Assembly (NCBI RefSeq): GCF_000212695.1
Contig: NC_015514.1
Location: 3,596,001-3,660,000, forward strand
Source: Cellulomonas fimi ATCC 484
Lineage (GTDB): Bacteria > Actinomycetota > Actinomycetes > Actinomycetales > Cellulomonadaceae
Reading direction: 5' to 3'
Length of the DNA: 64,000 bases
Shown here: in pieces, positions 54,511-62,978 of the stretch
How positions within the stretch are numbered: position 1 is the stretch's first letter
Layout: each line of letters begins with the position of its first letter
The notes under the pieces: generated by a model
The model's input: the letters and a program-made list of their open reading frames with translations, nothing else
What the model was told of the DNA's origin: nothing
Databases searched by the model: none
Position numbers and translations under genes: made by a program

Positions 54511-54691
54511 GTCGTCGTGCTCTCCTCGTCGTCGCACCCGCGGAAGGGTCCGCCGGTGTCGTGCACCGTCCCCGCGGGTGGGGTGTCGTCGTCGACGTCG
54601 CACACCCGCGCGGCGGGGCACCGGCGAGGCGACGCGCGGCGTCGGTACCGCGGCCCATCCTGGCTGCTGGACGGCCTTCTCGGCAACGTCT

Positions 54692-54730
54692 GGCAAACGA
54701 TTGCCGCCGAACGGCCCTGCTGTCTAGGCT
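54692..54730 (+). promoter_or_regulatory. manD promoter with LacI-type operator
   Basis: The near-palindrome GGCAAACGATTGCC (54692-54705) is centred on CG and overlaps the -35 box TTGCCG (54701-54706). An 18-nt spacer leads to -10 TAGGCT (54725-54730), predicting a start near 54737. Another half-site GGCAACGT lies at 54682-54689. A repressor bound here would block RNA polymerase. Confidence 0.7.
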
Positions 54731-54783
54731 CGACCGCGGACACGCAGCACGCGGCGACGGCGCCGCGACCGACGGGAGCCCCG

Positions 54784-56196
54784 ATGACGAGCCAGCACCC
54801 CCCGACCCCCGCCCGCGACGAGGCCGGTGCGGCCGACCCGCGGGACGTCGTCGCCGACGCGCCCGTCGCCGGCGGGGAGGCGCCGACCACCCCGACCAGC
54901 GGCGATGCCGCGGCACCGACGGAGCCGCACGGCACCGGCCCGCACAGCGCGCCGCAGCGGTCCGGGAGCGCGATCCGGTCCGCCGAGGTGCTCGTCAGCA
55001 GCCCGGACCGCAACTTCGTCACGCTGCGCGTCACGACCGAGGACGGCGTCGTCGGTCTCGGCGACGCCACGCTCAACGGGCGTGAGCTCTCCGTCGTGTC
55101 GTACCTGCGCGACCACGTCGTCCCGCTGCTGATCGGTCGCGACGCGCACCGCATCGAGGACACGTGGCAGTTCCTCTACCGGTCGGCGTACTGGCGGCGC
55201 GGTCCCGTGACGATGGCGGCGATCGCGGCCGTCGACGTCGCGCTGTGGGACATCAAGGCGCGGTACGCCGGCATGCCGCTCTACCAGCTGCTGGGCGGCG
55301 CGAGCCGGACCGGGATCATGGCGTACGGGCACGCGAGCGGCCGGGACCTGCCCGAGCTGTTCGACTCGATCCGCCACCACCAGGAGCTCGGGTTCCGCTC
55401 GATCCGCGTGCAGACCGCGGTGCCCGGCATCGACAAGGTCTACGGGATCGCCGCGCAGCACACCAGCACGGGCAGCCGGTACGACTACGAGCCCGCGCAG
55501 CGCATCCCGCTGCCCGCCGAGGAGGACTGGGACACGCGCGCGTACCTGCGGCACCTGCCCCGGGTGTTCGAGGCGGTCCGCCACGAGTTCGGGCCCGAGC
55601 TGCCGCTGCTGCACGACGGCCACCACCGCATGACCCCGATCCAGGCCGCCCGCCTCGGCAAGGACCTCGAGCCGTACGACCTGTTCTGGCTCGAGGACTG
55701 CACGCCCGCCGAGAACCAGGACGCGCTGCGGCTGGTCCGGCAGCACACGACCACGCCGCTCGCGATCGGCGAGGTGTTCAACACCGTGTGGGACTACCAG
55801 ACCCTCGTGCGCGAGCAGCTCGTCGACTACGTCCGCTCGGCCGTCACGCACACGGGCGGCATCACCGCGCTGCGCCGCATCCTCGACTTCGCGGCGCAGT
55901 ACCAGATCAAGTCCGGCATCCACGGGCCGACGGACATCTCCCCCGTCGGCATGGCCGCGGCGCTGCACCTCGACCTCGCGATCCACAACTTCGGCATCCA
56001 GGAGTACATGCCGCACGGACGCCTGACCGACGAGGTGTTCCGCCAGTCGTTCACGTTCACCGAGGGCTTCCTGCACCCCGGCGACGCGCCGGGCCTGGGC
56101 GTGGTCTACGACGACGCCGTCGCCGACCGATTCCCGTACCAGCCCGCGTACCTGCCGTTCAACCGGCTCAAGGACGGCACCGTCCACGACTGGTGA
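54784..56196 (+). CDS. D-mannonate dehydratase, enolase superfamily (ManD/RspA)
   Basis: The family converts D-mannonate to 2-keto-3-deoxygluconate, the path for glucuronate freed by alpha-glucuronidase. The 470-residue protein has [17 protein letters not shown], metal-ligand segments [23 protein letters not shown] and AIGEVFNT, and [10 protein letters not shown]. The first 63 residues are a Pro/Ala/Thr-rich extension absent from typical members (about 400 residues), and no start lies near the domain edge. The ATG has GGGAG upstream. aguA follows after 39 bp. Confidence 0.92.
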   Translation: MTSQHPPTPARDEAGAADPRDVVADAPVAGGEAPTTPTSGDAAAPTEPHGTGPHSAPQRSGSAIRSAEVLVSSPDRNFVTLRVTTEDGVVGLGDATLNGRELSVVSYLRDHVVPLLIGRDAHRIEDTWQFLYRSAYWRRGPVTMAAIAAVDVALWDIKARYAGMPLYQLLGGASRTGIMAYGHASGRDLPELFDSIRHHQELGFRSIRVQTAVPGIDKVYGIAAQHTSTGSRYDYEPAQRIPLPAEEDWDTRAYLRHLPRVFEAVRHEFGPELPLLHDGHHRMTPIQAARLGKDLEPYDLFWLEDCTPAENQDALRLVRQHTTTPLAIGEVFNTVWDYQTLVREQLVDYVRSAVTHTGGITALRRILDFAAQYQIKSGIHGPTDISPVGMAAALHLDLAIHNFGIQEYMPHGRLTDEVFRQSFTFTEGFLHPGDAPGLGVVYDDAVADRFPYQPAYLPFNRLKDGTVHDW

Positions 56197-56235
56197 CGCA
56201 CCCCCGACCCTGCTCGCACCCCCGGAGGGACCCGC

Positions 56236-58392
56236 GTGACCAGCACAGACGCCCACCCGATGTGGTTGCCCGACGCGGCCTTCCGCCCCCTCGGCCGCCG
56301 GCGCGTCCTCGTCGCCGCCGCGCCGGAGGACGGGCCCGTCGCCGCGACCGTCGTCGACGAGGTCGCCGCGGCGACGGCCCAGTTCGGCGGGAGCGTCACG
56401 ACGACGACGCCCGACGAGCCGCTCACGGCGGACGAGGCGCTCACGCACGAGGTCGTGCTCGCCGTCGTCGGCAGCGCGGGCCAGGTCGGCACGGCCTCGG
56501 CGCGGCTCGCTCCCCCGCCGGGCACGGTGCCACGGACCGACGCGTACCTGCCCGCCGTGCAGGCGACGCTCGACGGCGCCCTCGTGCTCGGGCGAGGCGC
56601 ACCGTGGAACCCGGGGATGTTCACGACCGTCCGGCGCGGCGGCCGGACGGTGGTCGCTGCCGCCGACGCGGCCGGGCTGCTCCACGGCCTGCACGACCTG
56701 GTGCGGCGCGGCGAGTCCGCGTTCACGGGCCCGGACGACGTGAGCGTCGATCTTCCGGTGAACGGGATCCGCATGCTCGACCACTGGGACAACGTCGACG
56801 TGCACCCGGTGATGGGCCAGGTGGAGCGGGGGTACTCGGGCGGGTCGATCTTCTACGCCGACGGTCGGGTCCGCGAGGACCTGTCGCGGGTCGCGGCGTA
56901 CGCGCGGCTGCTCGGGTCGGTCGGGATCAACGCGGTCGCGATCAACAACGTCAACGTGGCCCGCACCGAGGCGCGGCTGCTCACCGACGGTCTGCCGGAC
57001 GTCGCGCGGATCGCGGCGCTGTTCCGCCCGCACGGCATCCGCGTCCACCTGTCGGTGTCGTTCGCGGCGCCCATGACGGTCGGCGGTCTGCCGACGTCCG
57101 ACCCGCTCGACCCGGACGTCCAGGCGTGGTGGGCGGCGCGCGTCGCCGACGTGTACGCGGTCGTCCCGGACTTCGGCGGGTTCGTCGTCAAGGCCGACTC
57201 CGAGGGCCAGCCGGGGCCGTTCGCGTACGGTCGCGACCAGGCCGACGGGGCGAACCTGCTGGCCCGCGCGCTCAAGCCGTTCGGCGGCACGGTGTTCTGG
57301 CGGGCGTTCGTCTACGACCACAAGCAGGACTGGCGGGACCGCTCGACGGACCGTGCCCGCGCAGCGTTCGACCACTTCTCCCCCCTCGACGGCCGCTTCG
57401 ACGACAACGTCGTGCTCCAGGTCAAGTACGGCCCCATGGACTTCCAGACGCGCGAGCCCGTCTCCCCCGTGATCGCCGCGATGCCGCGCACCCGGCTGGC
57501 CCTCGAGCTGCAGGTGACGCAGGAGTACACGGGGCAGCAGAAGCACGCCGTCTGGCTCGGGCCGCAGTGGTCGCAGATCCTCGGGTTCCCGCTGTGGGGC
57601 GAGGGTGGGCGGACCGTGGCCGACGTGGCGGCGGGCCTGTGCGGGCCCACCGACGCACCGCGCGCCGGGCTGGTCGCGGTGTCGAACGTGGGCGACGACG
57701 CGTTCTGGACCGGCCACCCGCTCGCGCAGGCCAACCTCTACACGTTCGCCCGCCTCGCCTGGTCCCCGGAGATCGACCCGGTCGCGGTCCTCGACGAGTG
57801 GATCGGCCTGACGTTCCCCGACGCCGACGACGACGTCCGCGCCACGCTGCACGGCATCCTCGACGACTCGTGGCGCACCTACGAGGACTACACCGCACCG
57901 CTCGGCGTCGGGTTCATGGTCCGCCCCGGCCACCACTACGGCCCGGACGTCGACGGCTACGAGTACACCCCGTGGGGCACGTACCACTTCGCAGACCGCG
58001 ACGGCATCGGCGTCGACCGCACCCGCGCGACGGGCACGGGCTTCACGGGCCAGTACCCGGCGCCGTGGCGCGACGTGTACGAGGACGTCGCCACCTGCCC
58101 CGACGAGCTGCTGCTGTTCTTCCACCACGTCCCGTGGTCGCACGGGCTGCGCAGCGGGGTCTGCGTCGCGCAGCACGTCTACGACACCCACTGGGAGGGT
58201 GCCGCCCGCACGGAGCGCAACGCCGAGGCGTGGGCCGCCGTCGCCGGCAAGGTCCCGGCAGACCTGCATGCGCGCGTCACCGAGCGCCTGGCCGAGCAGG
58301 TCCGCAGCGCGCACGAGTGGCGCGACCAGCTCCGCACGTACGTCCACCGCCACAGCGGCCTGCCGGACGCGACGGGCCGCACGCTCTACTGA
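56236..58392 (+). CDS. aguA: GH67 alpha-glucuronidase
   Basis: The 718-residue enzyme releases (4-O-methyl)glucuronic acid from the ends of imported xylo-oligosaccharides. It shows NAVAINNVNV, GGFVVKADSEGQPGPFAYGR (catalytic acids), LALELQVTQEYTGQQ and the C-terminal domain VRPGHHYGPDVDGYEY. No signal peptide is present, so it is intracellular. The GTG has GGAGG 9 nt upstream. Operon with manD, which uses the downstream sugar acid after isomerase and reductase steps encoded elsewhere. Confidence 0.97.
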   Translation: MTSTDAHPMWLPDAAFRPLGRRRVLVAAAPEDGPVAATVVDEVAAATAQFGGSVTTTTPDEPLTADEALTHEVVLAVVGSAGQVGTASARLAPPPGTVPRTDAYLPAVQATLDGALVLGRGAPWNPGMFTTVRRGGRTVVAAADAAGLLHGLHDLVRRGESAFTGPDDVSVDLPVNGIRMLDHWDNVDVHPVMGQVERGYSGGSIFYADGRVREDLSRVAAYARLLGSVGINAVAINNVNVARTEARLLTDGLPDVARIAALFRPHGIRVHLSVSFAAPMTVGGLPTSDPLDPDVQAWWAARVADVYAVVPDFGGFVVKADSEGQPGPFAYGRDQADGANLLARALKPFGGTVFWRAFVYDHKQDWRDRSTDRARAAFDHFSPLDGRFDDNVVLQVKYGPMDFQTREPVSPVIAAMPRTRLALELQVTQEYTGQQKHAVWLGPQWSQILGFPLWGEGGRTVADVAAGLCGPTDAPRAGLVAVSNVGDDAFWTGHPLAQANLYTFARLAWSPEIDPVAVLDEWIGLTFPDADDDVRATLHGILDDSWRTYEDYTAPLGVGFMVRPGHHYGPDVDGYEYTPWGTYHFADRDGIGVDRTRATGTGFTGQYPAPWRDVYEDVATCPDELLLFFHHVPWSHGLRSGVCVAQHVYDTHWEGAARTERNAEAWAAVAGKVPADLHARVTERLAEQVRSAHEWRDQLRTYVHRHSGLPDATGRTLY

Positions 58393-58405
58393 CCCCACCG
58401 ATCGG

Positions 58406-59119
58406 TCAGGGAGCCGTGAAGCGCGTGGTGACGTCCGCGACGACCGGGGTCGCGTTGCGGACCAGGAGGGCGACGAGGGGCGACGCCAGGAGGACGAGGA
58501 GCCAGTCGGTCGCGAGGAGCGCGACACCGGCCCCGACCACGACGAGGGCCAGGACGCCGACCGTGCTCGCCGGGCGCGCGGCCAGGTAGTGCGCCGCGAG
58601 CCGCGCCACGTCGCGCGCGCGGAACGAGAACAGCGACGACAGCACGAGGGCGTGCCCGGCCCAGACGAGGAGGGAGACGCCGATCAGCACGGACACCAGC
58701 GCGAACGCGCCACCCGAGCCCTCGAGCGCGCCGGCCCCGGCGACGTTCACCGCCAGGACCGCGAGCACCAGCACGGTCGGCACCCACCACAGCAGGACGT
58801 CACGCCAGTTCAGCCGGTAGCCACGCCAGTAGTGCGCCGCGGGTGCGAGGTCCCGGTCGGCGGGGGGCGTCGTCTGCCAGTGCCGCCACACGTGCACGGC
58901 CGCGGACAGGGACGGACCGAGCGGCACGGCGGCCAGCGCGAACAGCGGCGCGTTCCCGACCGACCGGTCCAGCAGGACGAACGCGAGCAGGCCGGGCAGC
59001 GACGTCAGGACGATCAGCGCCTCGATCACGAGCGCCCAGTAGACCGCCGCGGACCCGCGGGAGAAGGGGCCGCGGCCGACCTCGGAGAACCGCTCGGCGT
59101 CCGCGCTCACGGCGCTCAC
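58406..59119 (-). CDS. DUF624 (YesL-like) membrane protein
   Basis: The 237-residue protein has about five helices and the pattern YWALVIEALIVLTSLPGLLAF and RDVLLWWVPTVLVLAVLAVNV. DUF624 genes commonly accompany sugar ABC importers of the LplA type, as here; their role is unknown. Its GTG overlaps the GH39 stop by 4 nt, so it is the last gene of the GH42-GH39-DUF624 transcript. It converges on aguA, 13 nt apart. Confidence 0.87.
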   Translation of the reverse strand: MSAVSADAERFSEVGRGPFSRGSAAVYWALVIEALIVLTSLPGLLAFVLLDRSVGNAPLFALAAVPLGPSLSAAVHVWRHWQTTPPADRDLAPAAHYWRGYRLNWRDVLLWWVPTVLVLAVLAVNVAGAGALEGSGGAFALVSVLIGVSLLVWAGHALVLSSLFSFRARDVARLAAHYLAARPASTVGVLALVVVGAGVALLATDWLLVLLASPLVALLVRNATPVVADVTTRFTAP

Positions 59120-60792
59120 CCTGCCGGACCGTCGTCGCTCGTGCGCGGCGTCGGCAGCGCCGCGGCGCCGGTGTCGGCGTGCGCGCGTGCGCCGCTGAGG
59201 AGGGCCACCGCGCGGCCGGTCCCGGGCGGGTCGGCCAGCAGGCGGTCGTCGTCGACGCCGAGCAGGCGGCGGTCGTCGAGGCCTTCGTGGAGCGTCGGCA
59301 CGACGGGCGTGACCTCCACGAACGTGACCTCATGCCGGGCCAGGGACAGGTCGAGGGAGACGCGGCCGTCCACGACGGGGTACGCGGCGTGCGCGACCGA
59401 CGGGCGGGCGAGGTCGCGCAGCAGGTCGACCTGGCGCTCGGTCGGGGAGAACGGGCGGCCGAGCTCGCGCCAGGCGGCGAAGGCGTTGCCCTCGTGCTCG
59501 TTGACGCGCTCGCGCACGACGAAGGCAGTCGCGGGCACCGCACCGCCGCCGCCCGCAGCGGGCGCCGGCCCGCCGACCGGCACGGACAGCCGCAGCTCGT
59601 GCCGCGCGTCGGCCGGCGCGCCGTCGGTCCCGCCGACGGGCTGCCACGCGAGGACGGTGACGCGACCGTCGTCGTCGGCGCAGACGAGGTGGTCGTCCCC
59701 GCGCGCGAGGACGTGCGCGCCCATGCGGGCCAGGAACGCGTACAGGTGGTAGGTCGGCTTGGGGACCTGCCGGTGCGTGAGCAGCCCGAACCCGCCGTGG
59801 AAGAAGGACGTGGGGATCCACGTCTCCTCGAACACGTCGCTGAACGTCCAGTAGGAGAACGAGTCGACGTGGTCGCCGCCGCCCGCGAGCACGGGCGCGA
59901 GGTAGGCGGCGTTGTAGGCGGTGTCGTGGACCGGGTTGTCGGGGCGGTAGGAGGTGTTGAACTCGGTGACGTGCACGGGCAGGTCCGCGAGCGCACGCCC
60001 CGCCAGCAGCCGCCGGGGGGCCGCGAACTGGTCGAGCAGGTCCTGCGGCGGCTTGAGCGTCTGGTAGGTGCCGAACGGGACGTCCTGCGCGGGGCCGGAG
60101 GCGTAGGCGTGCACGCTGAGGAAGTCGCACGGCACCTCGCGCGCGGCGACGAAGTCGGCGAACGGCTCCCACCAGTCGCCGGCGCCGGGTGAGATCGCGG
60201 GTCCGCCGACCTGCAGCGAGGCGTCGACCTCCTTCACGGCACGGGCGGTGACCTCGTAGAGCTGCAGGTACGCGGCCTGGTCGGCGTCCTTCCAGAACAC
60301 GGTGAGGTTCGGCTCGTTCCACACCTCGATCGGCCAGGTGCGGACCTCCTCGATGCCGTAGCGGTCGACGAGGTGCCGGACGAGCCCGCTGACGAGGTCG
60401 GCCCACCCCGTCCACGACGACGGCGGCGTGATGTTGCCCTTCCACCAGAACACCGTGTCGTCACCGGACGCGAGCGCCGTCGGCATGAAGCCGAGCTCGA
60501 CGAAGGGGCGGATGCCGAGGGACAGGAACGCGTCGTGCACCTGGTCGACGTAGGTGAAGGCGTGCCGCACCCCCGCACGGCCCTCGTGCGTCCACGGGCG
60601 CAGCACCCCCATGTCGTCGGACAGCAGCCCGTGGCCGCGGATGTGCCGGAACCCGATGTCCCGCTGCACGAGGGCGAGAGACTCCCGGTAGTCCGCCCGC
60701 AGCGCGAGGTTGAGGCGGCCGGTGCCGACGCAGTGCCGCCAGGCGTCCGGGAGCGGGCCGACCGGGGTGGCCGGGACGACGACGCGGTTCAC
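59116..60792 (-). CDS. GH39 beta-xylosidase
   Basis: In this 558-residue protein without signal peptide, the TIM barrel has acid/base Glu160 in PIEVWNEPNL and nucleophile Glu277 in VHVTEFNTSY, followed by the beta-sandwich typical of GH39. It removes xylose from non-reducing ends of xylo-oligosaccharides in the cytoplasm. The GTG overlaps the GH42 stop by 4 nt. A Gly/Ala/Pro stretch near residue 420 is unusual. Confidence 0.93.
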   Translation of the reverse strand: MNRVVVPATPVGPLPDAWRHCVGTGRLNLALRADYRESLALVQRDIGFRHIRGHGLLSDDMGVLRPWTHEGRAGVRHAFTYVDQVHDAFLSLGIRPFVELGFMPTALASGDDTVFWWKGNITPPSSWTGWADLVSGLVRHLVDRYGIEEVRTWPIEVWNEPNLTVFWKDADQAAYLQLYEVTARAVKEVDASLQVGGPAISPGAGDWWEPFADFVAAREVPCDFLSVHAYASGPAQDVPFGTYQTLKPPQDLLDQFAAPRRLLAGRALADLPVHVTEFNTSYRPDNPVHDTAYNAAYLAPVLAGGGDHVDSFSYWTFSDVFEETWIPTSFFHGGFGLLTHRQVPKPTYHLYAFLARMGAHVLARGDDHLVCADDDGRVTVLAWQPVGGTDGAPADARHELRLSVPVGGPAPAAGGGGAVPATAFVVRERVNEHEGNAFAAWRELGRPFSPTERQVDLLRDLARPSVAHAAYPVVDGRVSLDLSLARHEVTFVEVTPVVPTLHEGLDDRRLLGVDDDRLLADPPGTGRAVALLSGARAHADTGAAALPTPRTSDDGPAG

Positions 60793-62885
60793 GGGGTCTC
60801 CTTGAGGACGAGGACGCCGGCGGGTGCCAGTGTCAGCGTGTCGTCGCGGCGGACGACGCGCCCGCTGAGCACGTCGGTGCCCGCCACCTCGGAGGTCACG
60901 GTCAGGGGCTGCGACCCGTGGTGCAGCACGAACCGGTACCGGGTGCCGTCGGGGTGCACGCGGTCGACGACCTCGAGCGCGGGCTCGTCGGCGTGCGGGC
61001 CCATGAGCCCGTGCTGGTCGAGCACGTGCCCCAGCACGCGTGCGACCCCGTCGTCGTCGAGCGCGGTCCCGACGTGCCACGCCGCACCCTCGCCACGGGC
61101 CGCGCGCGTCACGGCGGGCGTGCCGGCGTAGAAGTCGGCGCCGTACGTGCCGACGACGTCGGTGCCGTCGTGCGGGACGAGGAGTTCGAAGACGAGCGTC
61201 GCGGGGTGGGTCGTGGTGCCGTCCCAGTCGACAGGCGTGCCGTCGGTGCCGGCGCCTCCGAGGCGCAGCGTGACGGGGTTGGCAGCGCCCGGCGGCGCGG
61301 AGTCGGTCTCCTCGACGCGCACCCCGAGCAGGGTGTCGAGCGGCGGCTCGCCGAGGAAGGCGTTGGTGTCCTCGTCGACGCGCCCGCCGTAGAAGGTCGT
61401 GACGAGCGACCCGCCGCGGTGCACGAACGCGGTCAGCCGCTCGACGACGTCACCCGCGAGGACGTGCAGCACGGGCGCGACGACGACGTCGTACCCGGAC
61501 AGGTCGGCGGTCACGGGCACGACGTCGACCGCGGCGTTCGCCGCCCACAGCGCCCGGTGGTACTGCAGGAGCGTCTGCACGTAGGAGACGTGCCGGTTGT
61601 AGCCGTCGGTCATCTCGACGGCCCACCACGAGTCCCAGTCGAGCAGCAGCGCGACGCGGGCCGGGGTGCGCGCGCCGAGCACGCCGTCGCCGAGCCGGGC
61701 CAGGTCGGCGCCGAGTGCCGCGACCTCGCGGAACACGCGCGTGTCGGTGCGGCCCGAGTGGTCGAGGACCGCGCCGTGGTACTTCTCGCAGGCACCCCGC
61801 GACTGCCGCAGCTGGAAGTAGAGCGTCGCGTCCGCACCGTGCGCGACGGACTGCCACGTCCACAGCGCGAGGACTCCCGGCCGCTTGACGGGGTTCACGT
61901 CGCGCGACGCGGTCGTCGACGGTGTCTGCTCCATGACCCAGAACGGCTCGCCGCCGCGCAGGCCACGCATCGCGGCGTGCGTCGCGGCCATGCGGGCGGC
62001 GGTGCGCAGCGGGGTGTCGGCGGGCGGGTAGTTGTCCCACGTGACGAGGTCGAGGTGCTCGGCCCAGCGGTGGTAGTCGACCGGCTGGTACAGGCCCATG
62101 AAGTTCGTCGTCACGGGGGTCGTGGCGTCGTGCGCGCGGATCGCCGTCTTCTCGGCGACGAACCCGCCGAGCAGCGCGTCGGACATGAACCGCCGGTAGT
62201 CGAGCGTCGTGCCCTGGAACGCGGTGTGGTTCGGGCCGCGCCAGTGCTCGGACAGCATCGTCGGCGGCTGGACCTGCGCCCAGTCCGTGTAGGTGTGGGA
62301 CCAGAACGTCGCGTTCCATGCGTCGTTGAGGCGGTCGAGCGTGCCGTACCGGTGCCGCAGCCAGCCGCGGAACGCGTCCGCGCACAGGCCGCAGTAGCAG
62401 GCGCCGCCGTACTCGTTGCCGACGTGCCAGGCGACGACGGCCGGGTGGCCCGCGTACCGCTCCGCGAGGCGCGACGCCAGCGCGACGGACAGCCGGCGGA
62501 AGTCCGGCGACGACGGGCAGTGGTTGTGCCGCTGCCCGTACACGTGCCGCCGCCCCTCGACGTCGACGCGGCACGCGTCGGGGTAGGCGCGCGCGAGCCA
62601 GGGCGGCATCGCGCCCGACGGTGTCGCGAGCACCACGTCCCGGCCGGAGGCGGCGGCCCTCTCGACGATCGCGTCGAGCGTCGTGAAGTCGTACCGGCCC
62701 TCCTCCGGCTGCAGGTGCGCCCACGCGAACACGCCCACCGTGAGGGTCGTGACGCCCGCGAGGTCGAAGGCCCGGTGGTCGTCCTCCCACACGTCGCGCG
62801 GCCACTGCTCCGGGTTGTAGTCGCCGCCGTAGCGGACCTGCCGACGGGCCTGCCTGCGGACCTGCTCGGTGGTGCGGGACGTCAT
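60789..62885 (-). CDS. GH42 beta-galactosidase
   Basis: The 698-residue protein has RYGGDYNPEQWPRDVWEDD, acid/base Glu158 in WHVGNEYGG, nucleophile Glu319 in FWVMEQTPS and the zinc cysteines CYCGLC (163, 165, 168) plus Cys123. The trimerisation and beta domains are complete. It probably hydrolyses galactosyl or arabinosyl side chains from imported oligosaccharides. GGAG precedes the ATG. It lies 93 nt after the binding-protein gene, with a strong hairpin between. Confidence 0.96.
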   Translation of the reverse strand: MTSRTTEQVRRQARRQVRYGGDYNPEQWPRDVWEDDHRAFDLAGVTTLTVGVFAWAHLQPEEGRYDFTTLDAIVERAAASGRDVVLATPSGAMPPWLARAYPDACRVDVEGRRHVYGQRHNHCPSSPDFRRLSVALASRLAERYAGHPAVVAWHVGNEYGGACYCGLCADAFRGWLRHRYGTLDRLNDAWNATFWSHTYTDWAQVQPPTMLSEHWRGPNHTAFQGTTLDYRRFMSDALLGGFVAEKTAIRAHDATTPVTTNFMGLYQPVDYHRWAEHLDLVTWDNYPPADTPLRTAARMAATHAAMRGLRGGEPFWVMEQTPSTTASRDVNPVKRPGVLALWTWQSVAHGADATLYFQLRQSRGACEKYHGAVLDHSGRTDTRVFREVAALGADLARLGDGVLGARTPARVALLLDWDSWWAVEMTDGYNRHVSYVQTLLQYHRALWAANAAVDVVPVTADLSGYDVVVAPVLHVLAGDVVERLTAFVHRGGSLVTTFYGGRVDEDTNAFLGEPPLDTLLGVRVEETDSAPPGAANPVTLRLGGAGTDGTPVDWDGTTTHPATLVFELLVPHDGTDVVGTYGADFYAGTPAVTRAARGEGAAWHVGTALDDDGVARVLGHVLDQHGLMGPHADEPALEVVDRVHPDGTRYRFVLHHGSQPLTVTSEVAGTDVLSGRVVRRDDTLTLAPAGVLVLKETP

Positions 62886-62930
62886 GCGGGCGGTCTCCAG
62901 ACGATCGACGACGGGTGCGGACGAGCGGAC

Positions 62931-62964
62931 GGCCGGCCCCGCGCGACGGGGCGCGGGGCCGGCC
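62931..62964 (-). terminator. Hairpin between binding-protein and GH42 genes
   Basis: GGCCGGCCCCGCGC and GCGCGGGGCCGGCC form a perfect 14-bp stem with a 6-nt loop, 14 nt past the binding-protein stop. It probably reduces read-through into GH42-GH39-DUF624. Confidence 0.75.
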
Positions 62965-62978
62965 GGGGACCTGCGGCG

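Noticed and set aside
54724..58527. A reading frame of over 1,200 codons antisense to manD and aguA
   Set aside because: It lies wholly opposite genes with strong family motifs, is Arg/Val/Asp-rich and lacks any domain. High GC at third codon positions creates such frames; similar long frames opposite 28245-31913, 32903-36073 and 38589-41084 were dropped for the same reason.
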